From assembly GCF_037975445.1 (NCBI RefSeq), contig NZ_CP150254.1:4834001-4898000 (forward strand): a stretch of 64,000 nt of DNA, given 5' to 3'. Positions 26,958 to 34,795 of this stretch are shown one piece after another. Numbering within the stretch: position 1 is the stretch's first letter; each line of letters starts with the position of its first letter. Source of the stretch: Peribacillus sp. FSL P2-0133. Lineage in GTDB: Bacteria > Bacillota > Bacilli > Bacillales > DSM-1321. The notes under the pieces were generated by a model. It saw only the letters and a list, made by a program, of their open reading frames with translations, was not told the DNA's origin and ran no database searches. The position numbers and the translations under genes are program-made.

Positions 26958-27157
26958 ATGTTGGCTGTACCCCTTGATAAGCTAAATCCGGAAATGGATA
27001 CAATCCTAAAAGTTGAAAAGGATAACCTTAAAAACTTGGCATGAAGGCAAAAACGCTGACGTTGGTTACTTTAAAACTTTGGATCCACACTGTTCACTAA
27101 TCTATATCCGAATGCCTTGGTACCAGGAATTAATTTTTTGTCTCCATTGATTTATTA
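26958..27157 (+). pseudogene. Possible frameshifted small gene, unidentified
   Basis: An ATG at 26958 opens 28 codons (MLAVPLDKLNPEMDTILKVE...) and ends at TGA; another frame overlapping that stop then runs 40 codons without a stop (TWHEGKNADVGYFKTLDP, then a Tyr/Trp-rich end). Joined by one frameshift they would give about 65 residues of protein-like composition. I do not recognise the family, and the rest of this 360-bp gap holds nothing else. Confidence 0.25.
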
Positions 27158-27189
27158 CCTTGATTGCATCAAAGTATAAATAAAACTTA

Positions 27190-28671
27190 TTATTTCGACT
27201 CCCAGGTAAAAGTAACAGCACTTTTAGGAGGAAGAGTATAAGTAAAGAATGCCCCTCCATCATTCACTTGAAATTCTTGATCTTTTTCACTTGGATTTGA
27301 GGCAATTAAAACGTTAGAGTGATCAGGGTTTTGATAGGCTACAGTTTCAATTGTTCTCAGGTATGTGGTGGAGGCAATCCGAACGGCATCAGACCCAACA
27401 AATTTACTGGCGTGTCCAATGGCGTAGTATTCTACATTCTTCTTAACTTCACCGGTTGCTTGATTAATAGTTACAACCCCACGGCAGTTCTCGCAGCCGC
27501 CATTTGTGGGCCCTCCATTTTCGTCGAGTGCGATATTCCACATCAATACGTTTTTTGCCCAATTCCGAGGGGCGCCAATAATAATATTGGACATTTGCCA
27601 GCTTAAATTATCCCCAAAGTCTTCGCTCCATTCCCCGCTGCTACATTCGGTAAAATAAATATTTTTATCAGGAAAATTTGTATGGACTTGGGTCATTGCA
27701 GCCGGAGTACCTTCATAACAGTGAAGCGCAGTACCATCTGTATATTTTTTTGCGTCCTCATTTTGAAACAAAGCTGTAGTATAATCTAAAGCCCCCTCCC
27801 AATTATGATCATAGGAGATGATTTTCGTTTCGATACCGTTCGACTCAAATACTGGACCTAAATAATGTCCAATGAATTTCGCCTGTTCTTCTGCACTCAT
27901 GCTCATCGTCGGATAATTGGGTGAAGTAAATTCAGGCTCATTTTGAATGGTAATGCTATCAATAGGAATCCCTTTTTGTTCGTAGGCCTGTACATAACGA
28001 ACAAAATAATTAGCATAGGCTCTATATATTTCCTCATTGGTATAGTCTAAGTACCAGCCATTGAATATTTTTACACCATATTTCATCCAGGGTGGGGCTG
28101 TCCATGGAGATCCAACAATCTTAATATCTCTTTTCTTTGCCAGGACAGCCTGAAAGGTAGTAATTACATCTTGATCTTTTTCGATGGAAAAATGGTTTAG
28201 TTCCAAATCCAGCTCACCATTTGTATCATTATATGTGTAGCTGCTTGGATTCCCATTCTCATCTACAGAAAAATCAGAAGCCCCAATGGTATGCCGAATA
28301 TAGTTGATATTAATTCCGTTAGAGGTGAATAAGTCATTTAATAAATATTCCCGCTTCGATTCATCCATTTTTTTTTGAATCAAATAGGCAGAAGAACCAG
28401 TAATGGCTGCTCCAAAACCGTCCATTGTTTGATAAGTTGTATTACGATCAATTGTTATAGTTTGTACATTTGTTTTTTCCTTGTCTGAAAAAAGAATAGG
28501 GGATTTACTAGTTAACAAGTTCTTTTGATCACCAGTCGTAAGCCAAACAGAAACTTCTTTTTCCTGCCAAATTTCTTCCCTTTCAAGATAAGAATTGAAT
28601 CGACTAATAAACATTATTAATAACACCAGGAGAAGGAGGATTAAGATCGTTCTTTTCCGATAGGAATTCAT
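27190..28671 (-). CDS. GH30-family glycosidase (beta-1,6-glucanase / glucosylceramidase type)
   Basis: 493 residues, ATG at 28671 after GAGGTGAG. An N-terminal hydrophobic segment (residues 9-22) acts as signal or membrane anchor. A (beta/alpha)8 domain follows with GFGAAITGSSAYL, the acid/base Glu 245 in TIQNEPEF and the nucleophile Glu 342 in YFTECSSGEWS; a short beta domain ends the protein. Members cleave beta-1,6-glucan or glucosyl-lipids outside the cell. It is 61 bp downstream of a secreted GH3 beta-glucosidase, so oligosaccharides released by one enzyme can be trimmed by the other. Fungal or algal beta-glucan is a reasonable target, not proven. Confidence 0.88.
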   Translation of the reverse strand: MNSYRKRTILILLLLVLLIMFISRFNSYLEREEIWQEKEVSVWLTTGDQKNLLTSKSPILFSDKEKTNVQTITIDRNTTYQTMDGFGAAITGSSAYLIQKKMDESKREYLLNDLFTSNGININYIRHTIGASDFSVDENGNPSSYTYNDTNGELDLELNHFSIEKDQDVITTFQAVLAKKRDIKIVGSPWTAPPWMKYGVKIFNGWYLDYTNEEIYRAYANYFVRYVQAYEQKGIPIDSITIQNEPEFTSPNYPTMSMSAEEQAKFIGHYLGPVFESNGIETKIISYDHNWEGALDYTTALFQNEDAKKYTDGTALHCYEGTPAAMTQVHTNFPDKNIYFTECSSGEWSEDFGDNLSWQMSNIIIGAPRNWAKNVLMWNIALDENGGPTNGGCENCRGVVTINQATGEVKKNVEYYAIGHASKFVGSDAVRIASTTYLRTIETVAYQNPDHSNVLIASNPSEKDQEFQVNDGGAFFTYTLPPKSAVTFTWESK

Positions 28672-28732
28672 TTTCTCACCTCATCTGAAAAAAATTCCCC
28701 ACATGAACGTAAATTCATTGTGGGGAAAAGGA

Positions 28733-31534
28733 TTATCTTCTAGATAGACTGTCCCTATTACTTGAGTTAATACGTTTGTTTTTGTTTGCTTTATTCGTGT
28801 TTGCTTTTGCTAGATTATTTTTATCTGAATTTGCATTGCTCACTTGATTAAAATTCTTACTGTTATCATTGGAAACAGTAATACTACCTTCTAAGCGAAT
28901 ATCAGCAGAAGAACTACCAACGTAAATAGGTACTTGACCCGAAGGCATTACCCATTCATTTTTCTCTTCATCATAATAAGCGAAGGCTTTTGCATCGAGT
29001 TTAATAGTTACTCTTTCTTGTTTACCAGGCTTTAATTCTACCTTCTGGAAGCCTGCTAATTGTTTTGGCGCAGTCTCTACGTCTGTTGGCAGTTTGCCAG
29101 TATACACTTGTACAACCTCTGATCCGGTTACATCGCCTGTATTACGTAAGTTTAATGATACTTTAAAGGTAGGTTCTTCTGAGTCTTTTGAAGAGGTTAC
29201 CTTTGTTTTTAAATTCTTGTAGCCAAATTCTGTATAAGATAAACCATGTCCAAAGGAGAAGGCTGGCTTTATCCCAGCTTTTTCAAAGCCACGATACCCT
29301 ACAAAAATACCTTCCGTGTATTTTGACACTTCGTCGATACCAGGGTATTGTTCTTCCGATGATACTGGTGTTGAATCTTCATCGACTGGGAAAGTAACAG
29401 GTAATTTACCTGATGGATTTACATCTCCAAATAATACGTCAGCAATAGCATTCCCCTGTTCTTGTCCGGGATACCAAGCTTGTACAATAGAAGCAACATT
29501 ATCTTTCCAAGCTCCCATTTCAATAGCAATACCACTTTCATTTACAACAACCACATTCTTATTCACTTTTGCAACTTCTTTGATAAGTTGTTCTTGGTTA
29601 TTTGTTAATTCCATATCGGAACGATCTACATAACCTTCACTATCAAACGTTCTTGTTACTATAACAGCTACATCTGATTTTTTCGCCAGCTCAACTGCAT
29701 TAGCAATATTATCATCTACAACATCGTCAGCAGCTTCCCAGCCGAAACGTAATTGACCGCCATCATCATTTCTAGAAGCATTTGGATAATCTGTTTTATA
29801 TTCAATCTTAACATCATAGTTTTTATCTGCTTCTAATGTTACAGTTTTCTCTTCAGTGCCAAGTTCTTCTCCAGCATTATCTATAACGAGATTGCCATCA
29901 ATATATACTTTACTAGAACCATAGCTAGTGGTAGAAAGTTTGTACTCACCAGATTTTGGTACGTTGATTACTCCTGTATAGCTTGCCGACATCATGCCAT
30001 TTAAATTTGTAGGAAGTTTATCTAATTTAGAAGATTGAGCATTAAAGCCTTCGAAATTATAAAATCCTAGATTTAAGTTAACTTGTTTTGTTGTATGTTC
30101 AAAGACCGGGTCGCCTTCCATATTTTTATTCGACCAGTATTCTGCTTTTAATCCATTCTCTATTGCATCAGCTGATGGCTTTAGGAATGCAGATGGTACA
30201 GAATTTGGTCCTGGAAGAATATCTCCCGCACTAATTGGATCTGTTCCAGCCGCATATTCTACTTTTACATTTTTCCCTGCACGGTTTTTAATCCCTTCAA
30301 GTGGGCTTACAGTATAAGTAGGATTCACAAGAGAACTACCCCCACCCGCAGCAGAAGCAGTATCTGCATCCGGTCCGATTACAGCAATTGAATCTAGTTT
30401 TTCCGTATTTAACGGTAAGACATCTTTTTTATTTTGAAGTAAAACCATTGCTTCTGCAGCGATTTGTCGAGCAATTGCACCATGTGCTTTTGCGTCAATT
30501 TCATTATTTTGCACAGGGTTATCAAATAAACCTTTATCAAACATTTGATATAAAATGCGATACGTACTTTGGTTTATTGTTTCTTCACTTACCTTTCCGT
30601 TCTTCACTGCTTGTACTAAGTGATCGCCCCATAAACCATTAGGGTCTCCAGGCGTTTCAAGATCCAACCCAGCATTAATTGATTCTGAAGTACTTACGTT
30701 TGCCCCGTAATCACTCATGACAAAGCCAGCAAAATTTAGATTTCCTCTCAATAGTTTCGTTAGGATATCTTCATTTTCACAAGCATACATACTATTTACT
30801 TGGTTAAAGGAACACATCACACTACCTAAATCTGCATCTTTTATCACACTTGCGAAAGGTCTTGCATATATTTCGTTTATTGCTCTCTCACTTGCTTGTG
30901 AATCACTTGTGAAGCGATCTTTTTCTTGATTGTTTAATAGAAAATGCTTCGCTGTAACTAATACATTGTTGTTTTGAACCGCATTCACATAATTTGTAGC
31001 CATTTGTGATTGTAAGTATGGATCTTCTCCTAAGGATTCAAAGTTCCTTCCTCCAAAAGCATTTCTAGCAATATCTAATCCAGGTCCTAACAATACATTG
31101 TGTGTTGTATTAAATGCTTCATTCCCAAGTAATTCCCCATATTTTTTAGCCGTTTCCGTATTCCAGGTTGCAGCTAATCCAATCGCAGCAGGCAAAGCAG
31201 TTGATTGTTTATTCTGCACATCCGGATTTGCAATCCGGACCCCGACAGGCCCATCTGCCATTGTTAACGCGGGAATCCCATATTTCTCTTCTCCCTTATT
31301 ATAAAAGCCATAATAATTGTTCAAATTACCGGTGATAAAATGTACTTTATCCTCCAGTGTCATTGCATCCACCAACAAATTAGTTCTTTCTTCAGCAGAA
31401 AGTTCCTTGTTCATCCACGGAAACGAATTTGCCTCAGCAGATGTCGTCAGTGGAATAGTTACCATACTAAGAACTAAAGTAAAAATAAGGCTTAGTACGG
31501 TAAGTTTCCGTTTCCCATCTAATAAACCAACCAT
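28733..31534 (-). CDS. Secreted GH3 beta-glucosidase with PA14 insert and Fn3-like domain
   Basis: 933 residues with a signal peptide (residues 8-33, TTSAEA cleavage region). GH3 N-terminal barrel with LTMADGPVGVR, TAKHFLLNN (Lys 196-His 197), and nucleophile Asp 275 in GFVMSDYGA. The second alpha/beta domain is interrupted by a PA14 beta-barrel at about 465-610 (LKAEYWSNKNM, YTGVINVPKSGEYKLSTTS, VYIDGNLVIDN). A fibronectin-III-like domain lies at about 760-870, then an Asn/Lys/Ser-rich tail of about 45 residues without LPXTG. PA14 inserts in GH3 enzymes help select oligosaccharides. First gene of a two-gene operon; possible operator repeats lie upstream at 31598. Confidence 0.92.
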   Translation of the reverse strand: MVGLLDGKRKLTVLSLIFTLVLSMVTIPLTTSAEANSFPWMNKELSAEERTNLLVDAMTLEDKVHFITGNLNNYYGFYNKGEEKYGIPALTMADGPVGVRIANPDVQNKQSTALPAAIGLAATWNTETAKKYGELLGNEAFNTTHNVLLGPGLDIARNAFGGRNFESLGEDPYLQSQMATNYVNAVQNNNVLVTAKHFLLNNQEKDRFTSDSQASERAINEIYARPFASVIKDADLGSVMCSFNQVNSMYACENEDILTKLLRGNLNFAGFVMSDYGANVSTSESINAGLDLETPGDPNGLWGDHLVQAVKNGKVSEETINQSTYRILYQMFDKGLFDNPVQNNEIDAKAHGAIARQIAAEAMVLLQNKKDVLPLNTEKLDSIAVIGPDADTASAAGGGSSLVNPTYTVSPLEGIKNRAGKNVKVEYAAGTDPISAGDILPGPNSVPSAFLKPSADAIENGLKAEYWSNKNMEGDPVFEHTTKQVNLNLGFYNFEGFNAQSSKLDKLPTNLNGMMSASYTGVINVPKSGEYKLSTTSYGSSKVYIDGNLVIDNAGEELGTEEKTVTLEADKNYDVKIEYKTDYPNASRNDDGGQLRFGWEAADDVVDDNIANAVELAKKSDVAVIVTRTFDSEGYVDRSDMELTNNQEQLIKEVAKVNKNVVVVNESGIAIEMGAWKDNVASIVQAWYPGQEQGNAIADVLFGDVNPSGKLPVTFPVDEDSTPVSSEEQYPGIDEVSKYTEGIFVGYRGFEKAGIKPAFSFGHGLSYTEFGYKNLKTKVTSSKDSEEPTFKVSLNLRNTGDVTGSEVVQVYTGKLPTDVETAPKQLAGFQKVELKPGKQERVTIKLDAKAFAYYDEEKNEWVMPSGQVPIYVGSSSADIRLEGSITVSNDNSKNFNQVSNANSDKNNLAKANTNKANKNKRINSSNRDSLSRR

Positions 31535-31597
31535 TTTTCCAGCTCCTCTTTCAAAATTTTTATTGCCTTCTAAAGGTTACAGAACAATATTTAATAT

Positions 31598-31630
31598 ATA
31601 TGGTATAATTAGTAGTTATTTGGTATAATT
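31598..31630. promoter_or_regulatory. Direct repeats 20 bp apart upstream of GH3 gene
   Basis: TGGTATAATT occurs at 31601-31610 and again at 31621-31630, with matching flanks AT(A/T). Two identical 10-mers spaced exactly two helical turns, 67-96 bp before the GH3 start codon, suit an AraC-type operator; the divergent AraC-family gene at 31965 is the candidate partner. The rest of 31631-31964 is A+T-rich without a supported gene. Confidence 0.5.
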
Positions 31631-31964
31631 TCAAGGTGTCGAAGGAAACAGGTGAAAATGCCTAACTTTGCTTCATAATCCTTATTATTTGTCAAAACTG
31701 GACTTTGGTGAAATGAAAGGGTTTTATATTAAAGGTTAGTAAGTTGAAAATTATACAGATTTTATAAAAAACGGGTCAAAATAATCATTCGAAGAATTTA
31801 GAAAGAGTATTATTTCCGACTTATTGGCGCGGAAAAGGTAGAGTTCTATAAATCAATAATAGGCTATTCCATTATCTATGGGGCTTGGATCTTTTACAGT
31901 AAGCTAATGTTATTTTGATATATCTATTTAAAACAAATAAGTTATCTAAAAAAAGGCAAGTGAT

Positions 31965-33212
31965 ATGAAAATGAATAGAATGGTTAATAGGAAGGATATT
32001 CCATATATTTGCAATCTTATGTTCAAAACATTCGACTTACCTGTTTTTTATTTAAATGAGAATAAAAAAGTCACAATTAAATTACCTGAAACTTTTAAAG
32101 CTAATCCCTTATTCGAAGGGATTGAAGAGCTTCTTGGTGAAATTACACATTTTTACCAAGGAACTTTATTGCCGGCTATCCATATGACTAATTTTTTGGA
32201 GCACTTTCTTATTCTACGCCTGCCTGGTCATCCATCTTTGGGAACCATTGTGATTGGACCATCTTTCTATAAAGGATTAACCGAGGAATCCAAAAAAATC
32301 CTTATAATAGATAACAAGGTGCCAGGCAACCATCATGATCAGTGGTTCCAATATTACGAGAATATCCCAGTGATTAACCAAAAGAGGCTGGCTTATATCG
32401 GAACGCTCCTCTATTACCTTGTTTGTGGGAAAACTCTTAAGGTGAACGAAGTATTGGAGCAGTCATATATCTATTCACCCAAAGTTACCCCAACCGACCA
32501 TCTTGATGTCATAGTGTCGAATCAGCGTGAAAACAAATTCTTCCATATGGATCCGAGTTTTGAGAAAAATTTGTACCACCTCATTAAGGTTGGAAAAAAG
32601 GATGAAGCGTTAAAGGCCTATCTGTCTTTCCCTAAGGAAGAGATTGGAACTTTATCCAAACAAAGCTATTTAAGAAGCAGGAAGAATTTTGCCATAACTG
32701 CTGTTACGCTTTGGACACGAGCCGCTATAAACGGAGGTTTAGACTGGGAAACCGCATATACAATGAGTGATATGCACATTCAACATATTGAAGAATTAGA
32801 AGCAATCTATAAGGTAGAAAATGCCATTATTGACGTACTTCTTGAATTTGTTGATGTCGAGCGAAGAAATAAGGGGCAAATTGTTTCTAAACCGGTATTG
32901 TCCTGTCAAAATTATATTTTTAAGCATTTATATAGGAAGATAACCCTGGAAAACCTTGGTGAGCACACCGGATTAAATCCAAGCTATTTGTCACAGTTAT
33001 TCATAAAGGAAACGGGTATTCCAGTAAGTGAATATATTCAGAGGCAGCGTATCGAGGAAGCAAAAAGGCTTCTAATTCTTACCGATTATACTGTATCAGA
33101 GATAAGTTTCATACTTAATTTTAATGACCAGAGTTACTTTACAAAAGTATTCAAAAAACATACAGACGTTACGCCAAGACAGTTCAGGAATAGCCACGAA
33201 TTTGAAATCTAG
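31965..33212 (+). CDS. AraC-family regulator of the beta-glucosidase operon
   Basis: 415 residues. A long N-terminal region (1-300) with no receiver domain includes a segment resembling the sensory part of YSIRK-associated AraC regulators (VGKKDEALKAYLSFP, LWTRAAINGGLDWETAYTMSD). The C-terminal 100 residues are a standard AraC double HTH (ITLENLGEHTGLNPSYLSQLF, VSEISFILNFNDQSYFTKVFKK, VTPRQFRNS). Divergent from the GH3-GH30 operon, so it probably activates it in response to a glucan-derived sugar. Start is the ATG at 31965 after AAAAGGCAAGTG. Confidence 0.85.
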   Translation: MKMNRMVNRKDIPYICNLMFKTFDLPVFYLNENKKVTIKLPETFKANPLFEGIEELLGEITHFYQGTLLPAIHMTNFLEHFLILRLPGHPSLGTIVIGPSFYKGLTEESKKILIIDNKVPGNHHDQWFQYYENIPVINQKRLAYIGTLLYYLVCGKTLKVNEVLEQSYIYSPKVTPTDHLDVIVSNQRENKFFHMDPSFEKNLYHLIKVGKKDEALKAYLSFPKEEIGTLSKQSYLRSRKNFAITAVTLWTRAAINGGLDWETAYTMSDMHIQHIEELEAIYKVENAIIDVLLEFVDVERRNKGQIVSKPVLSCQNYIFKHLYRKITLENLGEHTGLNPSYLSQLFIKETGIPVSEYIQRQRIEEAKRLLILTDYTVSEISFILNFNDQSYFTKVFKKHTDVTPRQFRNSHEFEI

Positions 33213-33300
33213 TTAACAGTTTTTCTTGTTACTTTTCTAATGACAAGGGTCGTATTGAGGAATTTAGCCTACTAAAAACAGCGTGAGTATTCTGCTAAAA

Positions 33301-33352
33301 AGTACCCTATAGAGTAGACACTAAAAAAGTCTACCTATAGGGTACTTTTTTG
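33301..33352 (+). terminator. Rho-independent terminator after araC-type gene
   Basis: AGTACCCTATAG.GTAGAC pairs with GTCTAC.TATAGGGTACT (18 pairs, one mismatch) and is followed by six T. Confidence 0.9.
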
Positions 33353-33390
33353 TATAATGGGGTACCGCCACATGCCCATCAAGCTAACCC

Positions 33391-33474
33391 AACGTGATTG
33401 CTGTCGCGGATACTATTAAAGAAACCTCTCAAAAAGCGATTGAAAGGTTAAAAAATATGGGTCTTGATGTTTTC
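33391..33474 (+). pseudogene. Short remnant of a copper-type P-ATPase (copA)
   Basis: An internal frame without start codon reads NVIAVADTIKETSQKAIERL followed by KNMGLDVF. This is nearly the CopA/heavy-metal P-type ATPase segment that precedes the TGDN motif in the P/N-domain hinge. Only about 28 codons remain and TGDN itself is lost. It documents past deletion of a metal-efflux gene at this site. Confidence 0.6.
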
Positions 33475-33532
33475 ACCATGCTCCCCCACCTTTTTCTGTC
33501 TTCTTCTTTCCCTCTTCCAATCCAGGATAGAC

Positions 33533-33676
33533 TTAATTCAGTAAAGTCAGGCTGATAAAGGCAATGCCAAATATACAGTACAGAATGAGGGTAAAGGGCT
33601 GGGGAAAAATAATATATACTATCATACTAATGATCATCAGCAGGATGCTGAAGGCATTTATCCTATCTCTCCACAT
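33533..33676 (-). CDS. Small membrane protein, 47 residues
   Basis: ATG at 33676 with AAAGGTGAG at ideal spacing. The product starts MWRDRINAFS and then has two hydrophobic stretches (about residues 9-25 and 29-46) separated by the Pro-Gln-Pro turn IFPQPF. I do not recognise the family. Composition and the ribosome binding site support a real two-span membrane peptide. Confidence 0.55.
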   Translation of the reverse strand: MWRDRINAFSILLMIISMIVYIIFPQPFTLILYCIFGIAFISLTLLN

Positions 33677-33826
33677 ACTCACCTTTGGTCAACTCCTTTT
33701 CCACAAGCGTAAGGTACATTTTCATCGCAAACTTCTTCCGGTGCTGCCTGGCCGGCTTTGAGGAAGCACTCCTCCCACAGTCAAAGCCAACATCAGCAAA
33801 AATAGAGTTTCTTCTTCATCCTTCAT
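33663..33826 (-). other. Two very short overlapping frames upstream of the 47-residue gene
   Basis: A 34-codon frame (ATG 33826, MKDEEETLFLLML...) overlaps by ATGA a 20-codon frame (ATG 33725, MKMYLTLVEKELTKGEYVER), which in turn overlaps the start of the 47-residue gene. Stepwise overlaps resemble coupled translation, but neither frame has a convincing ribosome binding site or family. They may instead be fragments of one frameshifted gene. Confidence 0.25.
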
Positions 33827-34000
33827 TCACTTTGTTATAATGGCTTTGTGCCTAATTTGTATTTTTTCATTTTTCGTTAGTAAGTAAGCGACTGATAATT
33901 TATAATTATAAAATTGAATCCACTAAACAGCCATGTAGCCAAAATGATAAATCTATAAAAATAATTTAAATATTCAGACTTTTTAAGGAGTATGAAGTGA

Positions 34001-34693
34001 ATGATCTATAAAACTTTCAAGGTTGTATTAAGAGCCTTGCACAAAGGCCAAACCGAGGAATTCGCTTATGTTTTTGAAGGGAAAAGCTTGCTGATCGGCC
34101 GTGCAAGCCAACACTCCAAAGCTGATTTCAAGCTTTACAATGACTTCGTTTCCAGGGAACATTGCCGGATTTATATGGAGGAAGGACAACTCTTCATTGA
34201 GGATTTGGCAAGCAAACACGGTACCTCGGTGAACCAGATGCCGCTCGTACCGGGAAATCCCCGTCACATTGAACCGGGGGATTCCATTACTTTGATCAAT
34301 GGACTGATTGAATTCATGATTTCCATCGACAACGATTTAACACGGGATTTCACTCCGGTGAACCCCGATTTCCAGCAAACCGTCACTATCAATGAGCACC
34401 TTCAGACCGTGATCATCAATGAAGAAGCACCCATTAAAATGCCGACAAAGGAATTCAATTGCTTTAAGCTGCTTTATGAAAATTTGGACAACCTTATTTC
34501 AAAAGAAGAGATTGTCCAGCATGTATGGCCAGAGAGAGTCGGTGATCCCGAGCAAATTGTGACGGCAGAAGAAATCGCTTCACTGCTGTACCGGGTGCGG
34601 AAACGGATAAATGGGCACTTCGCAATAAAAGCCGTCATTCAAAAAGGATATTATATGGAATCCATCCATTCATTCAATCTATCGGACTTATAA
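34001..34693 (+). CDS. FHA-domain protein with C-terminal OmpR-type winged helix
   Basis: 230 residues. Residues about 28-108 are an FHA phosphothreonine-binding domain with the signature Gly 33-Arg 34, Ser 51-Arg 52-Glu 53-His 54 and HGT at 73-75. Residues about 145-222 look like a Trans_reg_C winged helix (MPTKEFNCFKLLYENLDNLI, SKEEIVQHVWPE, RVRKRI..., VIQKGYYM), as in OmpR/PhoB output domains. This order (FHA first, wHTH last) is the reverse of EmbR. It implies a DNA-binding protein switched by a Ser/Thr kinase; no kinase gene is nearby. Start at the ATG at 34001 after AAGGAG. The neighbour downstream on the other strand is a large membrane protein. Confidence 0.82.
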   Translation: MIYKTFKVVLRALHKGQTEEFAYVFEGKSLLIGRASQHSKADFKLYNDFVSREHCRIYMEEGQLFIEDLASKHGTSVNQMPLVPGNPRHIEPGDSITLINGLIEFMISIDNDLTRDFTPVNPDFQQTVTINEHLQTVIINEEAPIKMPTKEFNCFKLLYENLDNLISKEEIVQHVWPERVGDPEQIVTAEEIASLLYRVRKRINGHFAIKAVIQKGYYMESIHSFNLSDL

Positions 34694-34718
34694 TGACAAT
34701 CATTCGAAGACATGAAAA

Positions 34719-34752
34719 AAAGCATTGCTGATAACAATGCTTTTTTTTTCAT
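34719..34752 (+). terminator. Rho-independent terminator after FHA gene
   Basis: AAAAAGCATTG and CAATGCTTTTT form an 11-bp stem followed by a long T-run; it also lies just beyond the convergent membrane-protein gene. Confidence 0.9.
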
Positions 34753-34795
34753 GTTTATATCGAGGACGGCAAGCAGGTATCCACCCGGTCCATTA

